From Pseudomonas sp. SLFW (GTDB lineage: Bacteria; Pseudomonadota; Gammaproteobacteria; Pseudomonadales; Pseudomonadaceae): a DNA stretch of 64,000 nt. Within the stretch, counting starts at the first letter, position 1. Each line of letters starts with the position of its first letter. Under the pieces are notes generated by a model. That model ran no database searches and was not told where the DNA came from. It saw only the letters and a list, made by a program, of their open reading frames with translations. The position numbers were made by a program, and so were the translations under genes. Below are positions 1 through 7,229 of this stretch, piece after piece. Where the stretch lies: NCBI RefSeq assembly GCF_009905615.1, contig NZ_JAAAKW010000013.1:99881-163880 (forward strand), written 5' to 3'.

Positions 1-20
1 TTTGACAGGGTGAAACGGCC

Positions 21-1223
21 CTAAGCGAGCTGAGCCGAGGGGTTTTCAGCCGGAGTGCGTGGGAAAACGGCCGCCGCAAGGAAGGTCAATGCCGCGAAGC
101 CCGCCAGGAGGACGTACAGCCCCGCCAGCCCTTGTCGTGGCTCGACGTAGGCAATCAACGGAATCGCTGTAGCACTCGCGCCGAAGGACAGGAAGTAACG
201 CAACGCGAATACCCGCGACTGCCATTGCGGCGCGACGAAGTTGGCGACCATCGCATCGTTAACCGTCACCTGACCAAACACCACGAACATGAAACCTGCC
301 CCCAGCATTATCACCGGCCAGCTGTCGACGTAGGCCAGCGCGAACAGAAACGGTGCCTGGCAGACGGTCAGGATCACGAACGGCCACTTGAGGCTGAACC
401 GGTCGAGGAAACGGCCGATGGTCAATTGCGCAATCGCCCCGAAGGCGTAGGCCAGGCTGACGATGAGACCCAAGGTTTGCGGCGAGGCGAACAGGTCGTG
501 CAAGCGATCCTGAAACAGCTTCGGATACGTCATGGTGGTGGCGTTGAACACCACACCGCCGGTGGCCGTGGCGATGGCCAGCACGCTGAAGACCATTGTC
601 ATGGAGATACGCTGGCCGGATTTGCCTTTCGGCGCAGTGTGCGCCCGCACCGGGATCGGCTCGTCCTTGATCTGCCAGGCGAACGCCAGTCCGATCAGAA
701 TCGACACGCTGCCCGGCAGGATGAACGCTGAGCGCCAGCCAAATTGCGCGACGACAAAGCCCGTCAGCAGCGCGGAAAACGCCACGCCCAGGTTGCCCCA
801 CATGCCGTTGACACCGATTTCGCGGCCACGGTTTTGTGCGTAGGCCACCAGCATGGCAGTGCCGACGGGGTGATAGATGGCGGCAAACACGCCCACCAGC
901 GTCATGCCGACCGCCAGCATGGTTGTGCTGGTGCTCAGCCCGGTGATGATCGAAGCCGCGCCGATCCCAAAGAAGAACAGCAGCATCATGTGCCGCCGAC
1001 TCCAGCGATCACCGAGCCAGCCCGCCGGTAGCGAGCAAGCCCCGAAAGCGATGAAACCGCCCAGCGACAGGCCGATGAGTTGCGCGTAATCCAGCGCAAA
1101 GGCCTGTGTCATGCCCAGCACGGCGGCCGGAAAAATCAGCATGAACATGTGATCGATGACGTGGGCGGCGTTAATGAAATGGATCACCCGTCGGGGTGAG
1201 TTGGGGCGTTGGGATTGACTCAT
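21..1223 (-). CDS. MFS transporter
   Basis: A 400-residue protein with about twelve hydrophobic segments and the MFS loop 2-3 signature (GWLGDRWSRRH, about residues 68-78), so a major facilitator superfamily secondary carrier of the inner membrane. The substrate cannot be told from sequence; the family includes drug and metabolite exporters. The start has an AGGA-containing region just upstream. The gene is divergent from an AraC-type regulator whose start lies about 90 bp away, which suggests that regulator controls it. Length is normal for a 12-TM MFS protein and nothing looks broken. Confidence 0.85.
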   Translation of the reverse strand: MSQSQRPNSPRRVIHFINAAHVIDHMFMLIFPAAVLGMTQAFALDYAQLIGLSLGGFIAFGACSLPAGWLGDRWSRRHMMLLFFFGIGAASIITGLSTSTTMLAVGMTLVGVFAAIYHPVGTAMLVAYAQNRGREIGVNGMWGNLGVAFSALLTGFVVAQFGWRSAFILPGSVSILIGLAFAWQIKDEPIPVRAHTAPKGKSGQRISMTMVFSVLAIATATGGVVFNATTMTYPKLFQDRLHDLFASPQTLGLIVSLAYAFGAIAQLTIGRFLDRFSLKWPFVILTVCQAPFLFALAYVDSWPVIMLGAGFMFVVFGQVTVNDAMVANFVAPQWQSRVFALRYFLSFGASATAIPLIAYVEPRQGLAGLYVLLAGFAALTFLAAAVFPRTPAENPSAQLA

Positions 1224-1315
1224 GGCAGCGCATCCTGAGGCTTGCGGTGAAGGTGGATGCTCATGCTAAGTTGGCGACAATTCGCATTTCAGACAACAAA
1301 GTCATCGAATCCGCC

Positions 1316-2080
1316 ATGTTGATCAATCACCTCCGCCACAGCCCCGTGACCGCCCACCCTGCGGACTACCCCGAAGGCGGCTATCACCCGTGGCACATTC
1401 ATGCCGAGGCGCAGTTGCTCTATGCGGTCAGCGGCATGATGCGGCTGGTGACCAAAACCGGCGCTTGGGTGATTCCGCCAACGCGGGCGGTGTGGATCCC
1501 GCCGATGGTGGAGCATGAGACGTTCATGTCCGGCGAGGTGCTGATGCGCTCGCTGTTCATCGCCGGCGAACACTGCCCACCGGGGTTGAATCAGTGTTGC
1601 GTGCTGGCGGTTACGCCGCTTTTGCGCGAGTTGATCGTGCGGGCCACTCAAGGTGACGAGCATGCGGCCAATCCGCTGATCCAACAGTTGATGCTGGAAG
1701 AAGTCGCCGGGCTGAAAAACCTGCCGCTGCACATCCCGATGCCCCGCGACCGGCGTCTGCACAGCATTTGTGTGTCCGTGCTCAAGGCCCCCGATCACGG
1801 CAACACGCTGGAGGATTGGGCGCAGGAAGTCGGCGCCAGCTCACGCACACTGACGCGGCTGTTCAAACAGGAATTGGACCTGAGTTTCAACGCGTGGCGT
1901 CAGCAAGTGCGCTTGATGGAAGCGTTGCCGAGACTGCTCGATGGCGAGAGTGTGCAGCGGGTGGCGAATGATCTGGGGTATGGCAGCGCACGCGCGTTCA
2001 GCGCGATGTTCAGCCGCCTTTTGGGAGAGAGCCCCCGGGAGTATCTGGGGGCGTTGCGGCAGTTGAGCCAGCTGAAGTGA
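1316..2080 (+). CDS. AraC family transcriptional regulator (cupin + HTH)
   Basis: A 254-residue AraC/XylS-type regulator. The N-terminal part has a cupin-like stretch with a HPWHIHAEAQLLYAVSG region typical of the small cupin sensor of these regulators. The C-terminal ~100 residues form the double helix-turn-helix (RTLTRLFKQELDLSF, then VQRVANDLGYGSARAFSAMF). The frame stays open upstream to 1196, but that start would overlap the divergent MFS gene, so ATG 1316 is preferred; a TTG at 1271 is an alternative. It probably regulates the neighbouring MFS exporter (inference from divergence). Confidence 0.8.
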   Translation: MLINHLRHSPVTAHPADYPEGGYHPWHIHAEAQLLYAVSGMMRLVTKTGAWVIPPTRAVWIPPMVEHETFMSGEVLMRSLFIAGEHCPPGLNQCCVLAVTPLLRELIVRATQGDEHAANPLIQQLMLEEVAGLKNLPLHIPMPRDRRLHSICVSVLKAPDHGNTLEDWAQEVGASSRTLTRLFKQELDLSFNAWRQQVRLMEALPRLLDGESVQRVANDLGYGSARAFSAMFSRLLGESPREYLGALRQLSQLK

Positions 2081-2090
2081 TAGAGACTCC

Positions 2091-2181
2091 CTGTAGGAGT
2101 GAGCTTGCTCGCGATAGCGGTGGGCCTGTGCCGATTGTTCTGACAGACGTGACACCATCGCGAGCAAGCTCACTCCTACAG
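2091..2181. repeat. REPIN-like inverted repeat (GTAGGAGTGAGC family)
   Basis: Two perfect 25-base arms, 2091-2115 and 2157-2181, are reverse complements and begin CTGTAGGAGTGAGCTTGC. They are separated by 41 bases. The element sits between the convergent ends of the AraC gene and the LysE-type gene. The same arm family recurs at 25166-25253 and 63830-63892. Confidence 0.9.
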
Positions 2182-2213
2182 ATTAAAAGCATCCAGCATG
2201 ACAACGACTTAGA

Positions 2214-2843
2214 TCAATGCATCTCGGTCAACGCGAGCTTCAGCCCCAGCGCGACCAACACCCCGCCCATCGCCCGATCGAACCAATGCCCCATACGGGC
2301 GAAACCGGCCCGAACACGCTCCTGGCTGAACAGACGTGCCACCAGACAAAACCAGACGCCGGTCGCGACGGCCAGATAAACGCCATAACCCGCCTGAACC
2401 AGCAGCGGCGTATGTGGGTTGATCACGACAGTGAACAGCGACAGGAAAAACAGCGTCGCTTTCGGGTTCAAACCGTTGGTCACGAAACCGGCGGTAAAGG
2501 CGCCTCGCGCCGTTCGCTCGCCCTTGGCAAGATCAACCGGTGCGTCCGATGCGTTCGCCGGTTTGGCGCGCAGGGCCTTGATGCCGATGTACAGCAGGTA
2601 CGCCGCAGCGGCCCACTTCAACGCGTTAAACAGCACGATGGACTGAGACACGATCAGCCCGATGCCCAGCAACGAATAGCCAACGTGCAGGAAAATCGCC
2701 GTCCCCACGCCCATGGCGGTGTAAGTGCCCGCCTTGCGGCCATGGGTCACGCTCTCGCGGACGACCACCGCGAAGTCCGGGCCGGGGCTGGCCACAGCGA
2801 GCAGGTGAATGAGGGCTACGGTGAAAAATTCCGTCCAGTACAT
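2214..2843 (-). CDS. LysE/RhtB family amino acid exporter
   Basis: A 209-residue membrane protein of the LysE/RhtB translocator family, which exports amino acids and related metabolites across the inner membrane. The N-terminus holds the conserved LAVASPGPDFAVVVRESV stretch, and a mid-protein GLNPKATLFFLSLF segment is also typical. About six membrane segments are visible. It is divergent from the dehydrogenase gene at 2934, with about 90 bp between them. The substrate is unknown. Confidence 0.87.
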   Translation of the reverse strand: MYWTEFFTVALIHLLAVASPGPDFAVVVRESVTHGRKAGTYTAMGVGTAIFLHVGYSLLGIGLIVSQSIVLFNALKWAAAAYLLYIGIKALRAKPANASDAPVDLAKGERTARGAFTAGFVTNGLNPKATLFFLSLFTVVINPHTPLLVQAGYGVYLAVATGVWFCLVARLFSQERVRAGFARMGHWFDRAMGGVLVALGLKLALTEMH

Positions 2844-2933
2844 CGAAGGGTCTCCAAGGCGCTTTGGCCAATGACATGCGCTGTTACGTTCGCTACCTTA
2901 CGCTTCCTATCCAACGGACAAAAGGTACAGCTG

Positions 2934-3899
2934 ATGTCGAGTCAACGCAGAGCAGTTTTCCTGGATCACACCTCACTGGATCTCGGCGATCTGGACCTGA
3001 ATCCCTGGCGTGAAACCTTTGGTGAACTGGTCCTGCATTCCAGCACGACGGCTGATCAGGTGATTGAACGCCTGCAAGGTGCGCACGCAGTGATTTCCAA
3101 CAAAATCATGATCGATGCCGCCACGTTCGCAGCGTGTCCTGACCTCAAGCTGGTACTCGTCACGGCCACGGGTGTGAACAACGTGGACCTCGACGCAGCG
3201 CGCAAACATGGCGTCGTGGTCAGCAACTGCCAGGGATACGGCACGCCGTCCGTGGCGCAGCATGCCTTGATGTTGTTGCTGGCGATGGCCACGCGTCTGC
3301 CGGACTATCAGCAGGCGATTCAACAGGGTCAGTGGCAGAAGTCGAAGCAGTTCTGTCTGCTGGACTTCCCCATCGTGGAGCTGGAAGGCAAGACACTGGG
3401 CCTGTTGGGCCATGGCGAACTGGGCGGCGCGGTGGCGAAACTCGCCGAAGCGTTTGGCATGCGCGTGATCGTGGGCCAGATTCCCGGCCGCCCTGCCCGG
3501 CCGGATCGCGTGCCGTTGCACGAATTGCTGCCGCAAGTCGACGCCCTGACCCTGCATTGCCCGCTCAATGAACACACCCGCGACATGATCAACGCCCACG
3601 AACTGAGCCTGATGAAACCCAAGGCGTTCATCGTCAACACCGCGCGTGGAGGATTGATCAACGAACAAGCGCTGGCCGACGCCCTGCGCAACGGCCATCT
3701 GGGCGGCGCGGCCACCGACGTGTTGACTGTCGAGCCACCGGTCAACGGCAACCCGCTGCTGTCCGGCGACATCCCGCGCCTGATCGTCACCCCTCACAGC
3801 GCTTGGGGCAGCCAAGAAGCCCGCCAGCGCATCGTCGGCCAAGTCAACGAAAACGCCCGCGCGTTCTATGCCGGTGCGCCGATTCGGGTGGTCGGCTGA
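2934..3899 (+). CDS. D-2-hydroxyacid dehydrogenase (NAD-dependent)
   Basis: A 321-residue member of the D-isomer-specific 2-hydroxyacid dehydrogenase family, closest in style to glycerate/hydroxypyruvate reductases. The Rossmann fold is marked by LGLLGHGELGGAVAKL (near residue 145); the substrate-binding VNTARGGLINEQAL and the catalytic His in VTPHSAWG are present. The family interconverts 2-oxoacids and D-2-hydroxyacids with NAD(P)H. Start 2934 follows an AAAGG motif; the frame is open far upstream, but that part is antisense to the LysE gene. The exact substrate is not determinable. Confidence 0.87.
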   Translation: MSSQRRAVFLDHTSLDLGDLDLNPWRETFGELVLHSSTTADQVIERLQGAHAVISNKIMIDAATFAACPDLKLVLVTATGVNNVDLDAARKHGVVVSNCQGYGTPSVAQHALMLLLAMATRLPDYQQAIQQGQWQKSKQFCLLDFPIVELEGKTLGLLGHGELGGAVAKLAEAFGMRVIVGQIPGRPARPDRVPLHELLPQVDALTLHCPLNEHTRDMINAHELSLMKPKAFIVNTARGGLINEQALADALRNGHLGGAATDVLTVEPPVNGNPLLSGDIPRLIVTPHSAWGSQEARQRIVGQVNENARAFYAGAPIRVVG

Positions 3900-3911
3900 G
3901 TGCCCCGCAAT

Positions 3912-4048
3912 CTGTAGGAGCGTGGCTTGTCCCGCGAACGGCGACGAAGTCGTCGTAAGTTCGGTGACAGCGGTGTGGCAGGAACACCACATTTCCAGGT
4001 GTTACGACGGGTTCCCCGCCGATCGCGGGACAAGCCACGCTCCTACAG
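3912..4048. repeat. REPIN-like inverted repeat (GTAGGAGCGTGGC family)
   Basis: Outer arms begin CTGTAGGAGCGTGGCTTGTC and end with the reverse complement, enclosing a ~90-base interior that contains further CGACGAAGTCGTCG symmetry. It sits between the dehydrogenase and rsmC. Sister copies are at 21557-21693 and 34158-34293. Confidence 0.9.
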
Positions 4049-4106
4049 TAGATCGGTGTTTGGCCGTTTCCCCTGTTAAACTCCGCTCTTTTTTCAGGAG
4101 CCGATG

Positions 4107-5105
4107 ATGGACCCGCGCAGTGAAGTGTTACTCCGTCAGGCCGAGCTTTTTCAGGGTTCGTTGCTGCTCGCCAATCTGCCCGCCGACGACCTGCTGGGCA
4201 CACTGCCGAACGCCCGAGGCTGGAGCTGGCATGCCGGGGATTTCGCCGCGCTGGACACCCGCTTCAACGGTCGCACCCATTTCGGGACTGAAGCACCCGC
4301 CGAGCCCCTAGAGGCGGCGGTGCTGTTCTTGCCGAAAGCCAAAGACCTCACCGATTACCTGCTCAACGCTCTCGCCTCGCGCCTGGCCGGTCGCGAACTG
4401 TTCCTGGTGGGCGAAAAGCGCGCCGGCATCGAAGCGGCGGCCCGTCAGCTCAGCCCATTTGGCCGTGCGCGCAAACTCGATAGCGCCCGTCATTGCCAGC
4501 TGTGGCAGGTCACCGTCGAGGACGCCCCTCACGCCATCGAATTGAACAGCCTCGCCAAACACTTCGACATCGAAGTGCAAGGCGGCCCTTTGAAAGTCGT
4601 CAGTCTGCCCGGCGTGTTCAGCCATGGCCGTCTGGATCGCGGCTCGGCCCTGCTGCTGGACAATCTGGATCGCCTGCCCACCGGCCATTTGCTCGACTTC
4701 GGCTGCGGCGCGGGCGTGTTGGGCGCTGCAGTCAAACGTCGCAACCCCGACATGAAAGTGACGATGCTCGATGTCGACGCCTTCGCCACGGCCAGCACCC
4801 GCTTGACGCTCGTCGCCAACGGTCTTGAAGCCGAGGTCATTACCGGTGACGGCATCGACGCCGCGCCGGAACATCTGGACGTGATTCTGACCAATCCGCC
4901 CTTCCACACAGGCGTGCACACTGATTACGCTGCAACTGAAAGTCTGCTGAGAAAAGCCCGCGAACATCTGAAAAAAGGCGGCGAACTGCGCTTGGTCGCC
5001 AATAGCTTCCTGCGTTACCAGCCGATCATCGAGCAGCATCTTGGCGTATGTGCCGTCATGGCCGAAGGGAATGGCTTCCGGATTTACCGCGCCAAACGCG
5101 CCTGA
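4107..5105 (+). CDS. rsmC: 16S rRNA m2G1207 methyltransferase RsmC
   Basis: A 332-residue two-domain RNA methyltransferase. The N-terminal half is the degenerate MTS-like domain, opening with SEVLLRQAELF as in E. coli RsmC. The C-terminal half has the SAM-binding motif LLDFGCGAGVLG and the catalytic TNPPFHTGVHT. RsmC methylates N2 of G1207 in 16S rRNA of assembled 30S subunits. ATG codons occur at 4104 and 4107; CAGGAG at 4095-4100 is better spaced from 4107. The gene appears monocistronic, between a REPIN and the riboswitch leader of the next gene. Confidence 0.9.
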   Translation: MDPRSEVLLRQAELFQGSLLLANLPADDLLGTLPNARGWSWHAGDFAALDTRFNGRTHFGTEAPAEPLEAAVLFLPKAKDLTDYLLNALASRLAGRELFLVGEKRAGIEAAARQLSPFGRARKLDSARHCQLWQVTVEDAPHAIELNSLAKHFDIEVQGGPLKVVSLPGVFSHGRLDRGSALLLDNLDRLPTGHLLDFGCGAGVLGAAVKRRNPDMKVTMLDVDAFATASTRLTLVANGLEAEVITGDGIDAAPEHLDVILTNPPFHTGVHTDYAATESLLRKAREHLKKGGELRLVANSFLRYQPIIEQHLGVCAVMAEGNGFRIYRAKRA

Positions 5106-5123
5106 AATTAACGCTTGCCGAAC

Positions 5124-5350
5124 CGGATTCTCGAAGGCAGAATCCGCTCCGTCCTAGGGGAGTAGTCTCCCACGAGCGCCACGCTCGTCCGGCGTGCATC
5201 AACATACTTGGTCCTCAGACCATGGTGCGCGCGACCCCGGAATCCGCATCAGACGGATCGGTGGTTTGACAAGACCTATGACACGAACATCCTGACCCGG
5301 GGCGGGGAGGTTGTACGTGTCATAGCCGTGTTGACCCGCCCCTTAGGAAA
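5124..5350 (+). promoter_or_regulatory. yybP-ykoY (Mn2+) riboswitch leader
   Basis: The 250-bp leader of the downstream TMEM165/GDT1 gene contains aptamer hallmarks of the yybP-ykoY class in order: GGGGAGTAG at 5157-5165, a GAGCG/CGCTC hairpin, CATCAACATACTTGG from 5198, and GCGACC at 5230-5235 closing the aptamer. CGGATTC at 5124-5130 can pair with GAATCCG at either 5140-5146 or 5240-5246, and ATCCG 5242-5246 can pair with CGGAT 5254-5258, so alternative folds exist. A perfect 10-bp stem (5276-5285 with 5316-5325) precedes the AGGA ribosome site near 5345 and may be the expression platform. Confidence 0.8.
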
Positions 5351-5356
5351 ATCCTG

Positions 5357-5941
5357 ATGCTGGAATCCCTGTTGGTCCCCACCGCAGTCGTCGCACTGGC
5401 CGAAATCGGTGACAAGACCCAACTCCTCGCGCTCATCCTCGCAGCCCGCTTTCGCAAGCCCTGGCCGATCATCGCCGGTATTGTCGCAGCCACGCTCGCC
5501 AACCACGCCGCAGCCGGTGCCGTGGGTGCCTGGTTCGGCAGTTTCTTCTCTGACGCCATGCTGCACTGGATTCTCGCCGCGAGCTTCACCGCCACCGCGC
5601 TGTGGACGCTGGTTCCAGACAAAATGGACGACGACGAAGCCAACACCGCGCGCAAATTCGGCCCGTTCATGACCACGCTGATTGCGTTCTTTCTCGCTGA
5701 AATCGGCGACAAGACGCAAATCGCGACCGTTATGCTGGCGGCGCAGTATTCGTACCTGTGGCTGGTGATTCTGGGCACGACGCTGGGCATGCTGCTGGCC
5801 AACGTACCGGTGGTGCTGGCAGGTAACTTCGCGGCGGAAAAACTGCCCCTCACCTTGATCCGTCGCCTGGCAGCGGGGGCATTCTTCATTCTCGCCATCG
5901 TGGCGGTGTACAAGGCGATGCAGGTGAGCGGCTGGATTTAA
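5357..5941 (+). CDS. TMEM165/GDT1 family cation (Mn2+) transporter
   Basis: A 194-residue integral membrane protein of the UPF0016/GDT1 family. It has the duplicated family signature EIGDKTQ twice, near residues 16-22 and 114-120, each in a hydrophobic three-helix repeat. Family members move Mn2+ and/or Ca2+; bacterial relatives export manganese. The yybP-ykoY-type leader immediately upstream independently argues for manganese control and function. Start 5357 follows an AGGA site. The exact ion is inferred from family and leader. Confidence 0.88.
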   Translation: MLESLLVPTAVVALAEIGDKTQLLALILAARFRKPWPIIAGIVAATLANHAAAGAVGAWFGSFFSDAMLHWILAASFTATALWTLVPDKMDDDEANTARKFGPFMTTLIAFFLAEIGDKTQIATVMLAAQYSYLWLVILGTTLGMLLANVPVVLAGNFAAEKLPLTLIRRLAAGAFFILAIVAVYKAMQVSGWI

Positions 5942-5984
5942 CCCCACCTGAAATACCGCATCACCCGTGTCGGAATGCTCATCC

Positions 5985-6076
5985 CTGTGGGAGCGAATTC
6001 ATTCGCGATTGGCCAGTACATTCGATACATATCTGTCGTTTGTGAGCCCTTTTCGCGAATGAATTCGCTCCCACAG
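5985..6076. repeat. REPIN-like inverted repeat (GTGGGAGCGAATTC family)
   Basis: Arms begin CTGTGGGAGCGAATTCATTC and end with its reverse complement; the interior is about 45 bases. It lies between two convergent genes. Relatives are at 9411-9500, 12772-12862 and, in collapsed form, 18814-18845. Confidence 0.9.
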
Positions 6077-6105
6077 TTGGGATCGCGTCAATCATCAAAT
6101 GAGGG

Positions 6106-6924
6106 TCACCCCTTCGGCGCTTGCTCGTAGAGCGGCATCACCTTTGGAATCGCTGCCTGCAACGAGGCAATCCGATTGGACGAAGCCGGGTGTGTGCTCA
6201 TGAACTCCGGCTGCGACGCCCCCGCCTGAGCCTGCATCTTTTGCCACAGGGTGATCGCAGCGTTGGGGTTGTAACCGGCACGGGCCGACAGTTCCAACCC
6301 GATCAGGTCGGCTTCGTTTTCATTGGCACGGCTGTTCGGCAACGTCAGGCTGTAATTGACCACGGTGTCGGCCAGCGCCAGGCTGTCCTGCCCCAGACCG
6401 AGCAATGAGCCTGCGCCGGTCTTGGCCATCTGGATGCCATACGCCTTGGACATGGCTTCACGACCGTGCTCGCGCAAGGCATGGGCGATTTCATGCCCCA
6501 TCACCGCCGCCAATTCGTCATCGCTGAGTTTGAGCGTATCGATCAAACCGCTGTACACGATGATCTTCCCGCCCGGGCCGCAGTTGGCGTTCAGCTCATC
6601 GCTCTTGATCAGGTTCACATCCCACTGCCACTGGGCGGCATCCGGACGCAGCTTCGGCGCCTGGGCGATCAGCCGCTGGGCAACGGCTTGCACGCGCTTG
6701 GCTTCGGCGCTGTCCTTATCCAACACACCCTTGGACGACGCCTCGCTGACCGTTTGCTGGTAGGACTGCGCGTACATCTGATTGACCTGATCCGTCGACA
6801 ACATGCTGAACATGTACTGCTTGCGCTCGACGCCCACCGAATCTCCGCTGGTGGTGTTGACGGCTTGACAGCCTGCCACCAACAACGCGGCGCTCAGGGA
6901 ACAGAGAGTAAAGGCCTTACGCAT
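6106..6924 (-). CDS. M48 family metalloprotease lipoprotein (LoiP/YggG-like)
   Basis: A 272-residue zinc metallopeptidase. A lipoprotein signal with lipobox LLVAGC ends at about Cys19, so the protein is membrane anchored in the periplasm. The zinc motif MGHEIAHALREHG and the third-ligand region NENEADLIGLEL are intact. The family (LoiP, BepA-like) acts in outer-membrane protein quality control. Start 6924 follows AAGGAGATACAAC, a strong ribosome site; the open frame extends 10 codons upstream without one. It appears to be a single-gene unit. Confidence 0.9.
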   Translation of the reverse strand: MRKAFTLCSLSAALLVAGCQAVNTTSGDSVGVERKQYMFSMLSTDQVNQMYAQSYQQTVSEASSKGVLDKDSAEAKRVQAVAQRLIAQAPKLRPDAAQWQWDVNLIKSDELNANCGPGGKIIVYSGLIDTLKLSDDELAAVMGHEIAHALREHGREAMSKAYGIQMAKTGAGSLLGLGQDSLALADTVVNYSLTLPNSRANENEADLIGLELSARAGYNPNAAITLWQKMQAQAGASQPEFMSTHPASSNRIASLQAAIPKVMPLYEQAPKG

Positions 6925-7229
6925 GTTGTATCTCCTTGGAAACAAGGCGCTCATCCTAGGCCGTACGCCCGGTGAGTGCCATATAGCAGCCGATTGCCAT
7001 ATAAATAGCGGTTAAAAATTCGCACATTTGTAACAGAGATAAAACATTCCCCTTAGTTCCTGCATCAGCGCTTCAAAAAGTTCGAAGGCCTTAGAAACCG
7101 TGGGCTGTGGGCGACATACCCAATTGCGACCTGAGCGATTCAAAAGCGGCCACTTCGTCGGTTTCGCCTCAATTAAGTGCGAGACAAGGCGATATCTCCT
7201 TCAGGCGTAATTCCACGTCCGGAGCCACT
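6925..7229. other. Divergent intergenic region of M48 gene and chemoreceptor
   Basis: A 305-bp gap between divergently transcribed genes. It contains A+T-rich sequence around 6990-7050, likely the M48 promoter region, and a FliA-like promoter candidate near 7169-7195. No small gene with a convincing start was seen; the chemoreceptor frame is open back to 7107 but without a ribosome site there. Confidence 0.5.
7169..7195 (+). promoter_or_regulatory. Candidate FliA (sigma-28) promoter
   Basis: TCAATTAA (7169-7176), exactly 11 bases, then GGCGATAT (7188-7195) resembles the flagellar sigma consensus TAAAGTTT-N11-GCCGATAA: 6 of 8 matches in the -10 element, weaker in the -35. Position 35 bp before a chemoreceptor start fits the usual use of this sigma factor. 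Confidence 0.45.

Noticed and set aside
2217..2933. In-frame upstream extension of the D-2-hydroxyacid dehydrogenase frame
   Set aside because: This part is antisense to the LysE-type gene and lacks a ribosome site; ATG 2934 with AAAGG gives a normal-length enzyme.
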